Below are positions 25,124 to 33,567 of a DNA stretch of 37,170 nt, piece by piece. The notes below the pieces were generated by a model that worked only from the letters and a program-made list of their open reading frames with translations, ran no database searches and was not told the DNA's origin. Positions within the stretch are counted from its first letter, which is position 1; every line of letters begins with the position of its first letter. The position numbers and the translations under genes are program-made. Source of the DNA: Syntrophaceae bacterium UBA1163 (GTDB lineage: Bacteria; Desulfobacterota; BSN033; UBA1163); the NCBI GenBank assembly GCA_002311635.1, contig DBZJ01000128.1, forward strand, positions 1-37,170, given 5' to 3'.

Positions 25124-28096
25124 ATGGTCAAGAAATTACTGGAGATTTATAAAAATAAGCTGAAGCCCCGTTTGAAGAAGATTTTCATCGGCATCATCAT
25201 CTTCTTTGCCGCCTTTACCCTCCTTGGCTTTTTTGTTCTGCCTCCGATCCTGAAATCTATTTTGACAAAGAAACTTTCCGAGAATCTTCATCGTTCGGTG
25301 ACCATCAACCAGATCAAAATCAATCCTTACGCCCTTTCGGTGGCGGTGAGAGGTCTAACGATAAAAGACAAGGATAGCTCTGAAACATTTGTATCTTTTG
25401 ATGAGTTTTTCTTAAATCTCCAGAGCGTTTCTATTCCTAAGATGGCTCTCATCCTTAAGGAGGTTCGCTTGACCAACCCCTATATTAAAATCGTCCGCCG
25501 TGCGGACAAATCTTATAATTTCTCCGATCTGATGGAAAAAAAGGAATCGGCGCCCCCGGAGAAGGAGAAATCCAAACCCCTCCGGTTTTCACTGAACAAC
25601 ATTAAAATAGAAAATGGGAGTATTGATTTCTCGGACGAACCCGAACGGATAAAACATGCTGTCAGAGAATTGAACATCGGCGTCCCCTTTCTATCGAATT
25701 TTCCTTACTATATCGAAAGATACGTCCAGCCCCATTTCTCAGCCAAGATTAACGGAACCCTTTATACCATCCTGGGACAAACAAAGCCTTTCGCCGATTC
25801 GCGTGAAAGCTCCTTTGATATCACAATCAACGATCTTGACATCCCTTATTATCTTGCCTATGCTCCGACGAAAATGAATTTTAAGATCGTCTCAGCATTT
25901 CTGGATACGAAGGTAAAAATTTCTTTCATTGAAGCCAAGGATAAGAAGCCTTCCATTACTGTCTCAGGAAATGTCTCCTTGAAAAAGATAGCCGTGGACG
26001 ATGGGCAGAAAAAGCCCCTCTTGAGGCTTCCGCTATTTGATATCTCCATCGCTCCGTCAGAACCTCTCTCCAAGATCATCCATCTATCAAAAGTTTCCAT
26101 CCAATCCCCCGAATTAGAAATACGGCGTGATCAAAAAGGGAGGCTCAATGTCTCATCCCTTTTGCAGGAGGAGAAGACGAAACCTGTCCCTGAAAAAGTC
26201 ACGGACTCAGCACCTTTCTCTTTGGACATCGATGAGATACAAATGACTGGAGGCAAAATCTCTTTTTCTGACTTCACGCCTTCTGAGCCTGTCACCATGA
26301 CTGCCAAAAACCTCGACCTGAAAGTAGAAAAGATCTCGACTGCTAAAAACAGTAAGGGCAAACTTTCTCTTTCTCTCCTTTTGAACAAAAAGGGAACGAT
26401 TTCCACCACCGGATCGATCGGCATTGATCCTATCTCAGCAGAACTGAAAATGGACCTGAAGGGTATTGAGATCGGCTCATTCCAATCCTATTGGGCTGAC
26501 AAAGTAAAGATAACCGTTACAAGTGGGGCCTTCTCGACAACAGGCAACCTTTTGTTGGGGAGCGCGGGTAATCAAGGGTTTAAAATCAACTACAGAGGGA
26601 ATGCTGCATTATCCAATTTCGCTTCGATCGATAAGGCCAATGCCGAGGATTTCCTGAAATGGGAATCTCTTTCTTTCAATGGTCTCAACGTCGGGACCAA
26701 CCCTTTCTTGACGGACATCAAAGGAATCTCGCTGACGAATTTCTATTCCCGGGTGATCATGAACGCTGGTGGGACCCTCAACCTTCAAGAAATCCTTGAA
26801 AAGGGTGAGCCCAAGATAGAAACTCCATCCCCTCCCGTAACACAGGAGAAAACTACCACTTCGGCCCAGAAGAAGGTACCCCTTTCGCCAAAAGAATCTT
26901 CAAAAAATATCAAAATAGGAACGATTACGCTACAAGGAGGAAGAATCGACTTTTCTGACAGATCCGTGAACCCAGAGTATTCTACAAGACTAACTGAAAT
27001 AGGAGGAAGAGTATCCGGGCTCTCTTCAGAAGAAACCACTTTAGCAGATGTCGACCTCCGGGGAAAGCTCGATGATCATGCCCCTCTGGAAATTACTGGA
27101 AAAATCAATCCTCTGAAAGAGGACCTCTATGTGGACCTAAAAGTTAGGTTTAAAGATATGGAACTCAGCCCTACGACCCCCTATGCCGGGAAATACGTCG
27201 GGTACACCGTCGAGAAAGGACAACTCTCCCTTGACCTTAAGTATCTCATCGTCAAGAAGAAACTTGAATCTCAAAATTACATCCATCTGAACCAACTGAC
27301 CTTGGGGGATAAAGTAGAAAGTCCTCATGCGACGAAGTTGCCGGTTAAACTTGCCATTGCCCTTCTTAAAGACCGAACAGGAGAAATCAAACTGGATATC
27401 CCCGTGACAGGCAGCCTGGATGACCCCAAATTTAGCGTTTGGGGCATCATCTTGAAGATACTCATCAATCTGCTCGCGAAGGCTGCCACATCGCCTTTTT
27501 CACTCCTTGGAGCTCTGTTCGGGGGCGGAGAAGAACTGAGTTTCGTAGAATTCGATTACGGGAGTACCGTGATCGCAGAACAGAATATGAAAAAAATTGA
27601 TACCCTGGTGAAGGCTCTTCACGATCGGCCTGCCCTCAAGCTGGATATCGAAGGTCACGTCGATCTCGAAAAAGACAAGGACGGATTGATACAGTATCTG
27701 TTCAATAAGAAATTAAAGGCGCAGAAATTAAAAGAAATGGTTAAGAATGGACAACCTGCCATTGCAGTAGATGAGGTTAAAATCGAACCTGCCGAATACG
27801 AGAAGTACTTGAAAATGGCGTATAAGGAGGAAAAATTTCCCAAACCAAGCAATTTTCTTGGAATGGCGAAGGACTTGCCTGTTCCGGAAACGGAAAAATT
27901 GATGCTTACCCATATCGAGATCAAGGAGGGGGACCTGAGGAACCTCGCATCTCAACGGGCCATGAAGGTCAAAGACGCCATCCTCAAATCCGGGCAGGTT
28001 GAACCGGAGAGAATGTTTATTCTTGAGCCTAAGTCTCTTGGACCCGAAAAGAAGGAAAAGGTCAAGGATAGCCGTGTTGATTTTAAGCTTAAATAA
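25124..28096 (+). CDS. DUF748 / AsmA-like envelope protein
   Basis: This 990-residue protein is anchored by one N-terminal membrane helix (about residues 20-43) and predicted to lie mostly in the periplasm. The long beta-rich body repeats AsmA-like pieces such as INQIKINPYALSVAVRGLTI, LKEVRLTNPYIKIVRRADKS, IKIENGSIDFSDE and ITLQGGRIDFSDRSVNP. They match DUF748 and the wider AsmA/TamB group, which build hydrophobic grooves moving lipids between membranes; that function is inferred here. The end contains a stretch like OmpA C-terminal domains (FDYGSTVIAEQNMKKIDTLV, then LDIEGHVD) that could touch peptidoglycan. ATG follows AGGGAGGTG with good spacing. The next gene, mscL, starts 48 bases later. 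Confidence 0.85.
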   Translation: MVKKLLEIYKNKLKPRLKKIFIGIIIFFAAFTLLGFFVLPPILKSILTKKLSENLHRSVTINQIKINPYALSVAVRGLTIKDKDSSETFVSFDEFFLNLQSVSIPKMALILKEVRLTNPYIKIVRRADKSYNFSDLMEKKESAPPEKEKSKPLRFSLNNIKIENGSIDFSDEPERIKHAVRELNIGVPFLSNFPYYIERYVQPHFSAKINGTLYTILGQTKPFADSRESSFDITINDLDIPYYLAYAPTKMNFKIVSAFLDTKVKISFIEAKDKKPSITVSGNVSLKKIAVDDGQKKPLLRLPLFDISIAPSEPLSKIIHLSKVSIQSPELEIRRDQKGRLNVSSLLQEEKTKPVPEKVTDSAPFSLDIDEIQMTGGKISFSDFTPSEPVTMTAKNLDLKVEKISTAKNSKGKLSLSLLLNKKGTISTTGSIGIDPISAELKMDLKGIEIGSFQSYWADKVKITVTSGAFSTTGNLLLGSAGNQGFKINYRGNAALSNFASIDKANAEDFLKWESLSFNGLNVGTNPFLTDIKGISLTNFYSRVIMNAGGTLNLQEILEKGEPKIETPSPPVTQEKTTTSAQKKVPLSPKESSKNIKIGTITLQGGRIDFSDRSVNPEYSTRLTEIGGRVSGLSSEETTLADVDLRGKLDDHAPLEITGKINPLKEDLYVDLKVRFKDMELSPTTPYAGKYVGYTVEKGQLSLDLKYLIVKKKLESQNYIHLNQLTLGDKVESPHATKLPVKLAIALLKDRTGEIKLDIPVTGSLDDPKFSVWGIILKILINLLAKAATSPFSLLGALFGGGEELSFVEFDYGSTVIAEQNMKKIDTLVKALHDRPALKLDIEGHVDLEKDKDGLIQYLFNKKLKAQKLKEMVKNGQPAIAVDEVKIEPAEYEKYLKMAYKEEKFPKPSNFLGMAKDLPVPETEKLMLTHIEIKEGDLRNLASQRAMKVKDAILKSGQVEPERMFILEPKSLGPEKKEKVKDSRVDFKLK

Positions 28097-28144
28097 TCCG
28101 GAGACAGCCCATCAGAGTCTTACTGCGGAGAGGAGGAGCCAGCG

Positions 28145-28600
28145 ATGTTAAAGGAATTCAAAGAATTTGCAATTCGGGGGAATGTTGTGGACATGGCCGT
28201 TGGAATCATCATTGGTGCAGCCTTTGTCACCACCGTCAACTCGCTTGTCCAGGATGTGATCATGCCACCCATTGGTCTACTTTTCGGAAACATCGATTTC
28301 ACCAACTTCTTCGCGGTGCTTAAGGAAGGCAAGGTGGTCGGGCCCTATGCATCGGTTGCCGCAGCGAAAGCGGCTGGTGCGGTGACCATGAACTATGGTG
28401 TCTTTATTAACACCATCATTAGCTTTCTCATTGTCGCCTTTGCGGTGTTTCTGCTTGTTCGGACTATTAATAAAATGAGGCGCCAGGAGGAGACTCCACC
28501 TCCGGGCCCAGCCACGAAAGAGTGTGCTTACTGTTTTTCAAAGATCCCGATTCAGGCGACGCGCTGTCCAAACTGCACTTCTGAGTTGAAGGCAGGTTGA
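28145..28600 (+). CDS. mscL: Large-conductance mechanosensitive channel with C-terminal zinc ribbon
   Basis: MscL is a homopentameric inner-membrane channel that opens under membrane tension to release solutes after osmotic downshock. The N-terminal amphipathic helix and TM1 read FKEFAIRGNVVDMAVGIIIG AAFVTTVNSL in sequence, followed by DVIMPPIG, the periplasmic loop and TM2 (about residues 86-107). The 151-residue length reflects an added C-terminal zinc-ribbon-like tail with Cys127, Cys130, Cys141 and Cys144 (CAYC then CPNC) in place of the usual helical bundle end. Such tails occur in other bacterial MscL proteins. ATG at 28145 is preceded by GGAGAGGAGGAG. A membrane protein gene follows 116 bases later. 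Confidence 0.95.
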   Translation: MLKEFKEFAIRGNVVDMAVGIIIGAAFVTTVNSLVQDVIMPPIGLLFGNIDFTNFFAVLKEGKVVGPYASVAAAKAAGAVTMNYGVFINTIISFLIVAFAVFLLVRTINKMRRQEETPPPGPATKECAYCFSKIPIQATRCPNCTSELKAG

Positions 28601-28716
28601 AGGTAGGTCTAACAGGTTTCCGAAGAAATCATTTCGGGCCTTTTGGTCATACCTGCCCCGATTTCCATCGGGATAAACTCCAGCAAAGCTTGCCAAAATT
28701 GAAAGGGAGAGTTCCT

Positions 28717-30045
28717 ATGGTATCACGCATCCTCACCTTCTTTAAGACCGGTATTTGGGAAATCCAATTAAAGGGCCTCTCACCTACAGAAGCCTTCTTC
28801 TTTAAATACTTACGCATTATTCTTTTGGCATTGCGAGGATTTATGAGGGATCAATGTCAGAAGACCGCTTCGGTTCTGACCTATTATTCGTTACTCAATA
28901 TTGTTCCGGTGGTCGCCGTGGCCTTTGCGGTCGCAAAAGGCTTTGGTCTTGAGAAACTCATCGAAAAAAAAATCCTCCAAATTGCAGAAAATGCAAACTG
29001 GCAATCGGATGTCACCAATCAAATTATTACATTTTCTCACAAACTTCTTGAACAGGCAAAGGGAGGCTTAATTACCGGCATCGGTGTGGTATTGCTATTC
29101 TGGACAGTGATATCGATCCTGGGGAAAATTGAAGACTCATTGAATGAGATCTGGGAAGTAAAAAAATCCAGGACACTGGTGAGAAAATTTAGTGATTATA
29201 TTGCAGTGATGGTCTTAGGCCCTGTTCTCCTGATCATTTCCAGCAGCGCGACAGTCCTTGTGGCAAGTCGAGTGAAAGTGATCGTCAACAAAATCGCCTT
29301 CCTGGGAGTTCTCGGAAAGGTTATTTTTCTCCTGTTGAATCTACTCCCCTATGTATCCATCTGGACGCTCCTAACGATGCTCTACCTGATCATGCCAAAC
29401 ACCCGGATTCCGGTCAGGTCAGCCATTTTGGGAGGGATCGTTGCAGGGACGATTACCCAAATCGTTCAATGGATATATATTAAATTCCAGATTGGGGTAA
29501 CAAGTTATGGGGCCATTTACGGGAGTTTCGCGGCCCTGCCCCTTTTCTTGGGAATGCTTCAAATGAGCTGGATGATCGTCCTTTTCGGTGCGGAAATCGC
29601 TTATGCCAATGAGCATTATGAAACATTCGGCTTCCATCCGGACTATTCCCGAATAAGTGTTTCATCGAAAAAGCTTCTCATGCTCAGGATCTTTCACCTT
29701 GTCACCAAGAAGTTTTCTCTGGGAGAAAAACCTTTAAGTGCCAGTCAGATTGCCCATGTATTGGAGATCCCGGTTCGACTTGTTCGGCAGTTCCTCCATG
29801 AATTAAGCGATGTGGGTCTGGTGGTTGAGACAGTAAAAGGAATCAAGAGCGAGGTCGCCTTTCAACCGGGACGTACGATTGAAAACATTACAGTCAAATT
29901 CGTTCTGGATGAATATGAAAAATATGGAAGCACAAAGATCCCTGACTATCAATCTGATGAAATGGAGAAAATTTCAAAGTATTTGAAAGATATTTCAGAA
30001 ACCACCGAGAAATCCCCTTCAAATGTCCGCTTGAAAGAGATATGA
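28717..30045 (+). CDS. YihY/BrkB-family inner membrane protein with C-terminal winged-helix-like domain
   Basis: This 442-residue polytopic membrane protein belongs to the YihY (UPF0761/BrkB) family; its function is not established despite the old ribonuclease BN and virulence labels. Family marks are KTASVLTYYSLLNIVPVVAV and the block around AIYGSFAALPLFLGMLQMSW, with about six membrane helices between residues 35 and 310. After the membrane part the sequence PLSASQIAHVLEIPVRLVRQ followed by FLHELSDVGLVVE looks like a winged helix-turn-helix, as in other long members. ATG at 28717 is chosen for its GGGAG seven bases upstream; the frame is open back to the mscL stop, but that extension is not membrane-like. 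Confidence 0.85.
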   Translation: MVSRILTFFKTGIWEIQLKGLSPTEAFFFKYLRIILLALRGFMRDQCQKTASVLTYYSLLNIVPVVAVAFAVAKGFGLEKLIEKKILQIAENANWQSDVTNQIITFSHKLLEQAKGGLITGIGVVLLFWTVISILGKIEDSLNEIWEVKKSRTLVRKFSDYIAVMVLGPVLLIISSSATVLVASRVKVIVNKIAFLGVLGKVIFLLLNLLPYVSIWTLLTMLYLIMPNTRIPVRSAILGGIVAGTITQIVQWIYIKFQIGVTSYGAIYGSFAALPLFLGMLQMSWMIVLFGAEIAYANEHYETFGFHPDYSRISVSSKKLLMLRIFHLVTKKFSLGEKPLSASQIAHVLEIPVRLVRQFLHELSDVGLVVETVKGIKSEVAFQPGRTIENITVKFVLDEYEKYGSTKIPDYQSDEMEKISKYLKDISETTEKSPSNVRLKEI

Positions 30046-30097
30046 AGGGGCCTGTCTCATTGACAAATGTGTCTGGAATCCCTTATAAAAAGATTAA

Positions 30098-31096
30098 ATG
30101 CCAACGATTCTTGTCACAGGGGGGGCAGGATACATTGGAAGCCATGTAGTCAAGGAACTTGTGCATCAAAATCACAAGCCTATCGTCTTTGATAATCTCC
30201 AAACCGGCCATCGAAAAGCAATTGAAAATGCTCTCTTCATAGAAGGGGACCTATCTGATCAAAGAAAACTTGCAGAGGTGTTTCAAGCCAATTCCGTCGA
30301 TGCGGTGATGCATTTTGCAGCAGATTGTTTGGTTGGAGAATCCGTTCAGGATCCGTTAAAATACTTCAACAATAATGTGAAGAATAGTTTGAAACTAATC
30401 GAGATTATGGAACAATTTTATGTAAAACAAATTGTTTTTTCTTCCTCTGCCGCAGTCTATGGCGAGCCTGAAGAAATGCCAATCTCAGAGGGGCATCCTT
30501 GCGCCCCGACAAACCCTTATGGTGAGACCAAATGGATCATTGAAAAAGTACTCCAGGCTTTTCATGATGGCGGTAAATTGAATTTTATCTCTCTCAGGTA
30601 CTTCAATGCAGCAGGAGCCGACCCGGAAGGTGAACTTGGAGAGGATCATTCTCGAGAAACCCATTTGATACCCCTGGTGATCAAGGCAGCTTTGGACACG
30701 ACTTCAGTTCCTATTTTTGGAACGGACTATGAAACTCCGGATGGAACCTGCATCCGTGACTATATTCATGTCACTGATCTTGCCCATGCCCATATCTTAG
30801 CTCTTCGGAAATTAGATCAAGGGAAAATTTCCGGCATTTATAATCTGGGGAATGGGAATGGGTATTCCGTGAGAGATGTGGTTGATACGGTGAAAAAAGT
30901 GACCGGGCGAAACATAGCGACCGTCGAGTCACCAAGGAGACCAGGGGACCCTGCCCGGCTGGTGGCCAGTTCGCAGAAGATGAGACATGAGTTGGGATGG
31001 ATTCCCAGATACCCCGACCTGGAAACGATCGTTAAAACAGCTTATGATTGGCACAGAAAACACCCGAAAGGCTACGACGATGAGAATACGGCATAG
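30098..31096 (+). CDS. galE: UDP-glucose 4-epimerase
   Basis: This NAD-dependent short-chain dehydrogenase family enzyme interconverts UDP-glucose and UDP-galactose, supplying sugars for surface polysaccharides. It has 332 residues. The N-terminal dinucleotide motif is TGGAGYIGSH (residues 7-16). The catalytic pair is Tyr141 and Lys145 in NPYGETKW, with FSSSAAVYGEP supplying the Ser/Thr. RYFNAAGADPEGELGEDH and GTCIRDYIHVTDLAHAH are typical of GalE. Activity on UDP-GlcNAc cannot be excluded. There is no strong ribosome binding site before ATG. It ends 189 bases before purF, separated by a repeat-rich spacer. Confidence 0.93.
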   Translation: MPTILVTGGAGYIGSHVVKELVHQNHKPIVFDNLQTGHRKAIENALFIEGDLSDQRKLAEVFQANSVDAVMHFAADCLVGESVQDPLKYFNNNVKNSLKLIEIMEQFYVKQIVFSSSAAVYGEPEEMPISEGHPCAPTNPYGETKWIIEKVLQAFHDGGKLNFISLRYFNAAGADPEGELGEDHSRETHLIPLVIKAALDTTSVPIFGTDYETPDGTCIRDYIHVTDLAHAHILALRKLDQGKISGIYNLGNGNGYSVRDVVDTVKKVTGRNIATVESPRRPGDPARLVASSQKMRHELGWIPRYPDLETIVKTAYDWHRKHPKGYDDENTA

Positions 31097-31102
31097 GGCA
31101 CA

Positions 31103-31253
31103 GCGCATAGCGGAAAGAAAAAGCAACGAATTCCAAGCACCCAATAACAAATAAACTACAATTACCGAAATTCTGAACAAGAAACTTTGGTCATTTGAGA
31201 TTGAAATTTGTCTGGGATTTGGAAATTGAAATTTGGAATTTAACGCTATGCGC
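31103..31253. repeat. Spacer with terminal inverted repeats and AT-rich core
   Basis: GCGCATAGCG (31103-31112) and CGCTATGCGC (31244-31253) are exact inverted copies. They flank about 130 bases rich in near-repeats such as GAAATTTG, GGAAATTGAA and TTTGGAATTT. More GCGC/ATGCGC units follow to 31275 (GCGCCATGCGC, CTGCGCAGTGCG). No open frame lies inside. It looks like a dispersed intergenic repeat, not an insertion sequence. Confidence 0.55.
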
Positions 31254-31285
31254 CATGCGCTCTGCGCAGTGCGTTTGGAGAAGCA

Positions 31286-32638
31286 ATGTGCGGTATTTTT
31301 GGAATTTATGACCACCTTGAGGCGTCCAATCTTGCCTATCTGGGCCTCTATGCCCTTCAGCATCGCGGACAGGAGAGTGCCGGAATCGTCTCATCGGATA
31401 ATCGGCAGCTCCATCACTACCGCCAGATGGGATTGGTATCTGAAGTCTTCACCAAGGAAATCCTGAAGAGACTCTCCGGGAAAAGTGCCATTGGTCATGT
31501 CCGTTATTCCACCGCTGGATCGAGCGAACTCAAGAACGCACAGCCTTTCGTGGTGGATTACTATAAGGGTAGTCTCGCAATTGCCCACAATGGAAATTTG
31601 TCCAATGCCCCTCTCATCCATACCGAACTCGAATCCAAAGGATCCATTTTCCAGTCGAACATGGACACGGAGGTCATCGTTCACCTCATTGCCCGGTCCA
31701 AGGAAAAAAGCTTTTTGGAGCGAACCGTCCATGCGCTCAAACAGGTCGAAGGGGCCTACTCTGTGCTTATTTTGACCGAGAAGGAAATGATTGCCGCCAG
31801 GGATCCTTTTGGCTTCAGGCCCTTAGTTCTCGGTCAGATTAAGGATGCACCTGTGGTCGCCTCTGAGACATGTGCTTTCGACCTTATCGGCGCCAAGTTC
31901 TTGAGGGAGATCGAACCCGGAGAGGTTCTCCTTATCAATGAAGATGGAATAAAGTCTTTCAGGCCTTTTCCACACAAGCCGCGTCATCAGTGCATCTTTG
32001 AGTTCATCTACTTCGCCAGGCCGGACAGTTTTCTTTTCAACAGAAACGTCTATGAGGTCAGAAAAGCGTTTGGAGTCCAACTTGCCAAGGAATCGCCCGC
32101 GGAGGTGGATATGGTCGTCCCTATTCCGGATTCCGGATTTCCGGCCACGGTGGGCTTCGTGGCCGAATCGAAAATCCCCATGGAACTCGGGATGATCAGA
32201 AACCATTATGTCGGGCGGACGTTCATCGAACCCGAACAGCAGATCCGGCATTTCGGCGTAAAAATCAAACTGAACCCGGTAAAAGAATTGTTAAAGGGCA
32301 AGAGGATTATCACCGTGGACGACTCCATCGTCCGTGCGACCACCAGCCGAAAGATCAATAAGATGTTTCGAAATGCCGGCGCCAAAGAGGTTCATGTCAG
32401 AATCAGCTCTCCGCCCATCACCGACCCTTGTTTCTTCGGCATTGATACGCCGAAAAGATCGGAGCTGATTGCCTCCTCGCACAAGATCAAGGAGATTCAG
32501 AAGTTTATTAATGCAAGTTCTTTACACTATTTAAGTTTGGAGGGTTTAAAAAAATGCATGAGGGAGGATGCCGAATCCTTCTGCTATGCCTGCTTCACAG
32601 GAGATTACCCTATTCCCTTCCAGATGGATTTAGAGTAA
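31286..32638 (+). CDS. purF: Amidophosphoribosyltransferase
   Basis: PurF catalyses the first committed step of purine synthesis, PRPP plus glutamine to phosphoribosylamine. The protein has 450 residues. It starts MCGIFGIYDH, so after removal of Met, Cys is the N-terminal nucleophile of the glutaminase domain (LQHRGQESAGIV, HVRYSTAGSS, HNGNLSNA). The PRPP loop is ITVDDSIVRATTSRKI in the C-terminal domain. Cysteines in HQCIFEFIYFARPDS, DPCFFGID and FCYACFTGDYP fit the [4Fe-4S] ligands of the Bacillus-type enzyme, making it oxygen-sensitive and suited to an anaerobe. ATG follows GGAGAAGCA. It converges on the adhesin-like gene with only 11 bases between stops. Confidence 0.96.
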   Translation: MCGIFGIYDHLEASNLAYLGLYALQHRGQESAGIVSSDNRQLHHYRQMGLVSEVFTKEILKRLSGKSAIGHVRYSTAGSSELKNAQPFVVDYYKGSLAIAHNGNLSNAPLIHTELESKGSIFQSNMDTEVIVHLIARSKEKSFLERTVHALKQVEGAYSVLILTEKEMIAARDPFGFRPLVLGQIKDAPVVASETCAFDLIGAKFLREIEPGEVLLINEDGIKSFRPFPHKPRHQCIFEFIYFARPDSFLFNRNVYEVRKAFGVQLAKESPAEVDMVVPIPDSGFPATVGFVAESKIPMELGMIRNHYVGRTFIEPEQQIRHFGVKIKLNPVKELLKGKRIITVDDSIVRATTSRKINKMFRNAGAKEVHVRISSPPITDPCFFGIDTPKRSELIASSHKIKEIQKFINASSLHYLSLEGLKKCMREDAESFCYACFTGDYPIPFQMDLE

Positions 32639-32649
32639 GCTTTTCCCTT

Positions 32650-33084
32650 TTATTTACATACTGCTTTGTATAGACTCTCATCAACAGATTGTCGGGGGAT
32701 AATTTTCCAAGGGGGGAGTTTCTCTTCAGCCGAATCAGCGTATAATATTTTTCCTTCTGAGGAATATTCGGTAATCGATAAAATACGATCCTTCTTTTCC
32801 GCACAATTGACTTCCCACAATTCCAATGAATAACTCAAATGTGCATAATGTTTTCCAAACTTCGTCACAATCCCGTTTACACCTTTCTCTGTGTATTCCA
32901 ATTTCGTCCATACATCCACAATGTTTTCTGACGAGGGAGCCGTATCCTCTGCATCATAGAAACATTCATACAAATCCGTCTCCGCAAATCGCTTCCAATC
33001 CGCTCCCCACACTTTCGCATAGCCGAAGATAGCAAGTCCGACAACTACACTGACAATTCCAAACTTAACTGATAAGGATTTCAC
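32650..33084 (-). CDS. Secreted protein resembling surface-adhesin protein E
   Basis: This is a 144-residue exported protein. The signal peptide reaches about residue 27, with likely cleavage after VWGA. The mature part DWKRFAETDLYECFYDAEDT then NIVDVWTKLEYTEKG matches the pattern of the surface-adhesin protein E family (Trp near the N-terminus, then YYD and VWxKxxY motifs). In Haemophilus protein E is an outer-surface adhesin, but most environmental members are uncharacterised, so no adhesion role should be assumed. The GTG start at 33084 follows GAGGAGGT with seven bases of spacing, a strong site. It lies last in a minus-strand unit with the broken cysteine-rich gene and the ribbon-helix-helix gene. 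Confidence 0.65.
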   Translation of the reverse strand: MKSLSVKFGIVSVVVGLAIFGYAKVWGADWKRFAETDLYECFYDAEDTAPSSENIVDVWTKLEYTEKGVNGIVTKFGKHYAHLSYSLELWEVNCAEKKDRILSITEYSSEGKILYADSAEEKLPPWKIIPRQSVDESLYKAVCK

Positions 33085-33117
33085 TCAGGGTACCTCCTCT
33101 TCACTTGTCTTAATCTG

Positions 33118-33345
33118 CTACGGTTCTACTGCCTTTTCTTTACAGCACCGCATATACTCATATTTCCAGCATTCTCTAAAGTCCGCCTTATGTCTCCAAA
33201 CGCCTTTCCCGTCCTGACTCGTGTCCTGCACTTGCTCTTACCAAGTTTGATAACATGAACTCCTACACTCCTTTTTAATTGACTGCGAGGCGCACCTACA
33301 CAATAAAGTTATAATCAATACAAAAACCATTACACTCTCTTTCAT
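33118..33345 (-). pseudogene. Small cysteine-rich exported protein interrupted by TAA
   Basis: From ATG at 33345 the frame encodes MKESVMVFVLIITLLCRCAS, a signal-like segment, then KECRSSCYQTW, and meets TAA at 33238-33240. The same frame then stays open for 39 codons (GVWRHKADFRECWKYEYMRC, then CKEKAVEP) to TAG at 33118-33120. The second half has cysteine spacing and aromatic residues like the first, so it looks like one 75-residue protein with a nonsense codon. The stop is TAA, so selenocysteine or pyrrolysine decoding does not explain it. LCRC at the lipobox place would normally be LxGC. AAGGTGA six bases before ATG is a good ribosome binding site. The family is not recognised. Confidence 0.45.
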
Positions 33346-33351
33346 CAAATT

Positions 33352-33507
33352 TCACCTTCTCTTCTTCTTTTCAAACCTCCCAAAATACTCGTCAATGGCC
33401 CTTCTCACGTGAGCAGCTACCGGGGCCCCGGTTTTCTTTGATAATGTCCTAAGCTTCTTTTGTTGAACCCTGGTTAGAAAGATGTTGGTTCTTATCTTGG
33501 TTATCAT
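33352..33507 (-). CDS. Ribbon-helix-helix DNA-binding protein (CopG/Arc type), 51 residues
   Basis: This very short gene encodes MITKIRTNIFLTRVQQKKLR, then TLSKKTGAPVAAHVRRAIDE, then YFGRFEKKKRR. The pattern is that of a CopG-type ribbon-helix-helix repressor: a beta strand with alternating residues (TNIFLT), helix 1 (QQKKLRTLSKKTG), the tight turn GAPVAA and helix 2 (HVRRAIDEYF). ATG at 33507 follows a G-rich ribosome binding site. A strong promoter overlaps a perfect palindrome just upstream (33531-33567), suggesting autoregulation. Such proteins are often antitoxins, but the downstream genes do not look like a known toxin. The next gene starts six bases after its stop. Confidence 0.75.
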   Translation of the reverse strand: MITKIRTNIFLTRVQQKKLRTLSKKTGAPVAAHVRRAIDEYFGRFEKKKRR

Positions 33508-33530
33508 TCCCCTCCCCCCCTTTTTAGAAC

Positions 33531-33567
33531 GTGTATACCCTTATACACCTATATATGTATTTGTCAA
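33531..33567 (-). promoter_or_regulatory. Promoter with overlapping palindromic operator for the ribbon-helix-helix gene
   Basis: On the minus strand TTGACA (33562-33567) and TATAAG (33540-33545) are separated by 16 bases. The -10 lies within GTGTATA-four bases-TATACAC (33531-33548), a perfect 7-bp inverted repeat. A dimeric repressor bound here would block RNA polymerase, consistent with autorepression by the gene product. Confidence 0.65.

Noticed and set aside
33352..33507. Antitoxin of a toxin-antitoxin pair
   Set aside because: The next genes encode exported proteins, with no RelE, MazF, PIN or similar toxin motif.
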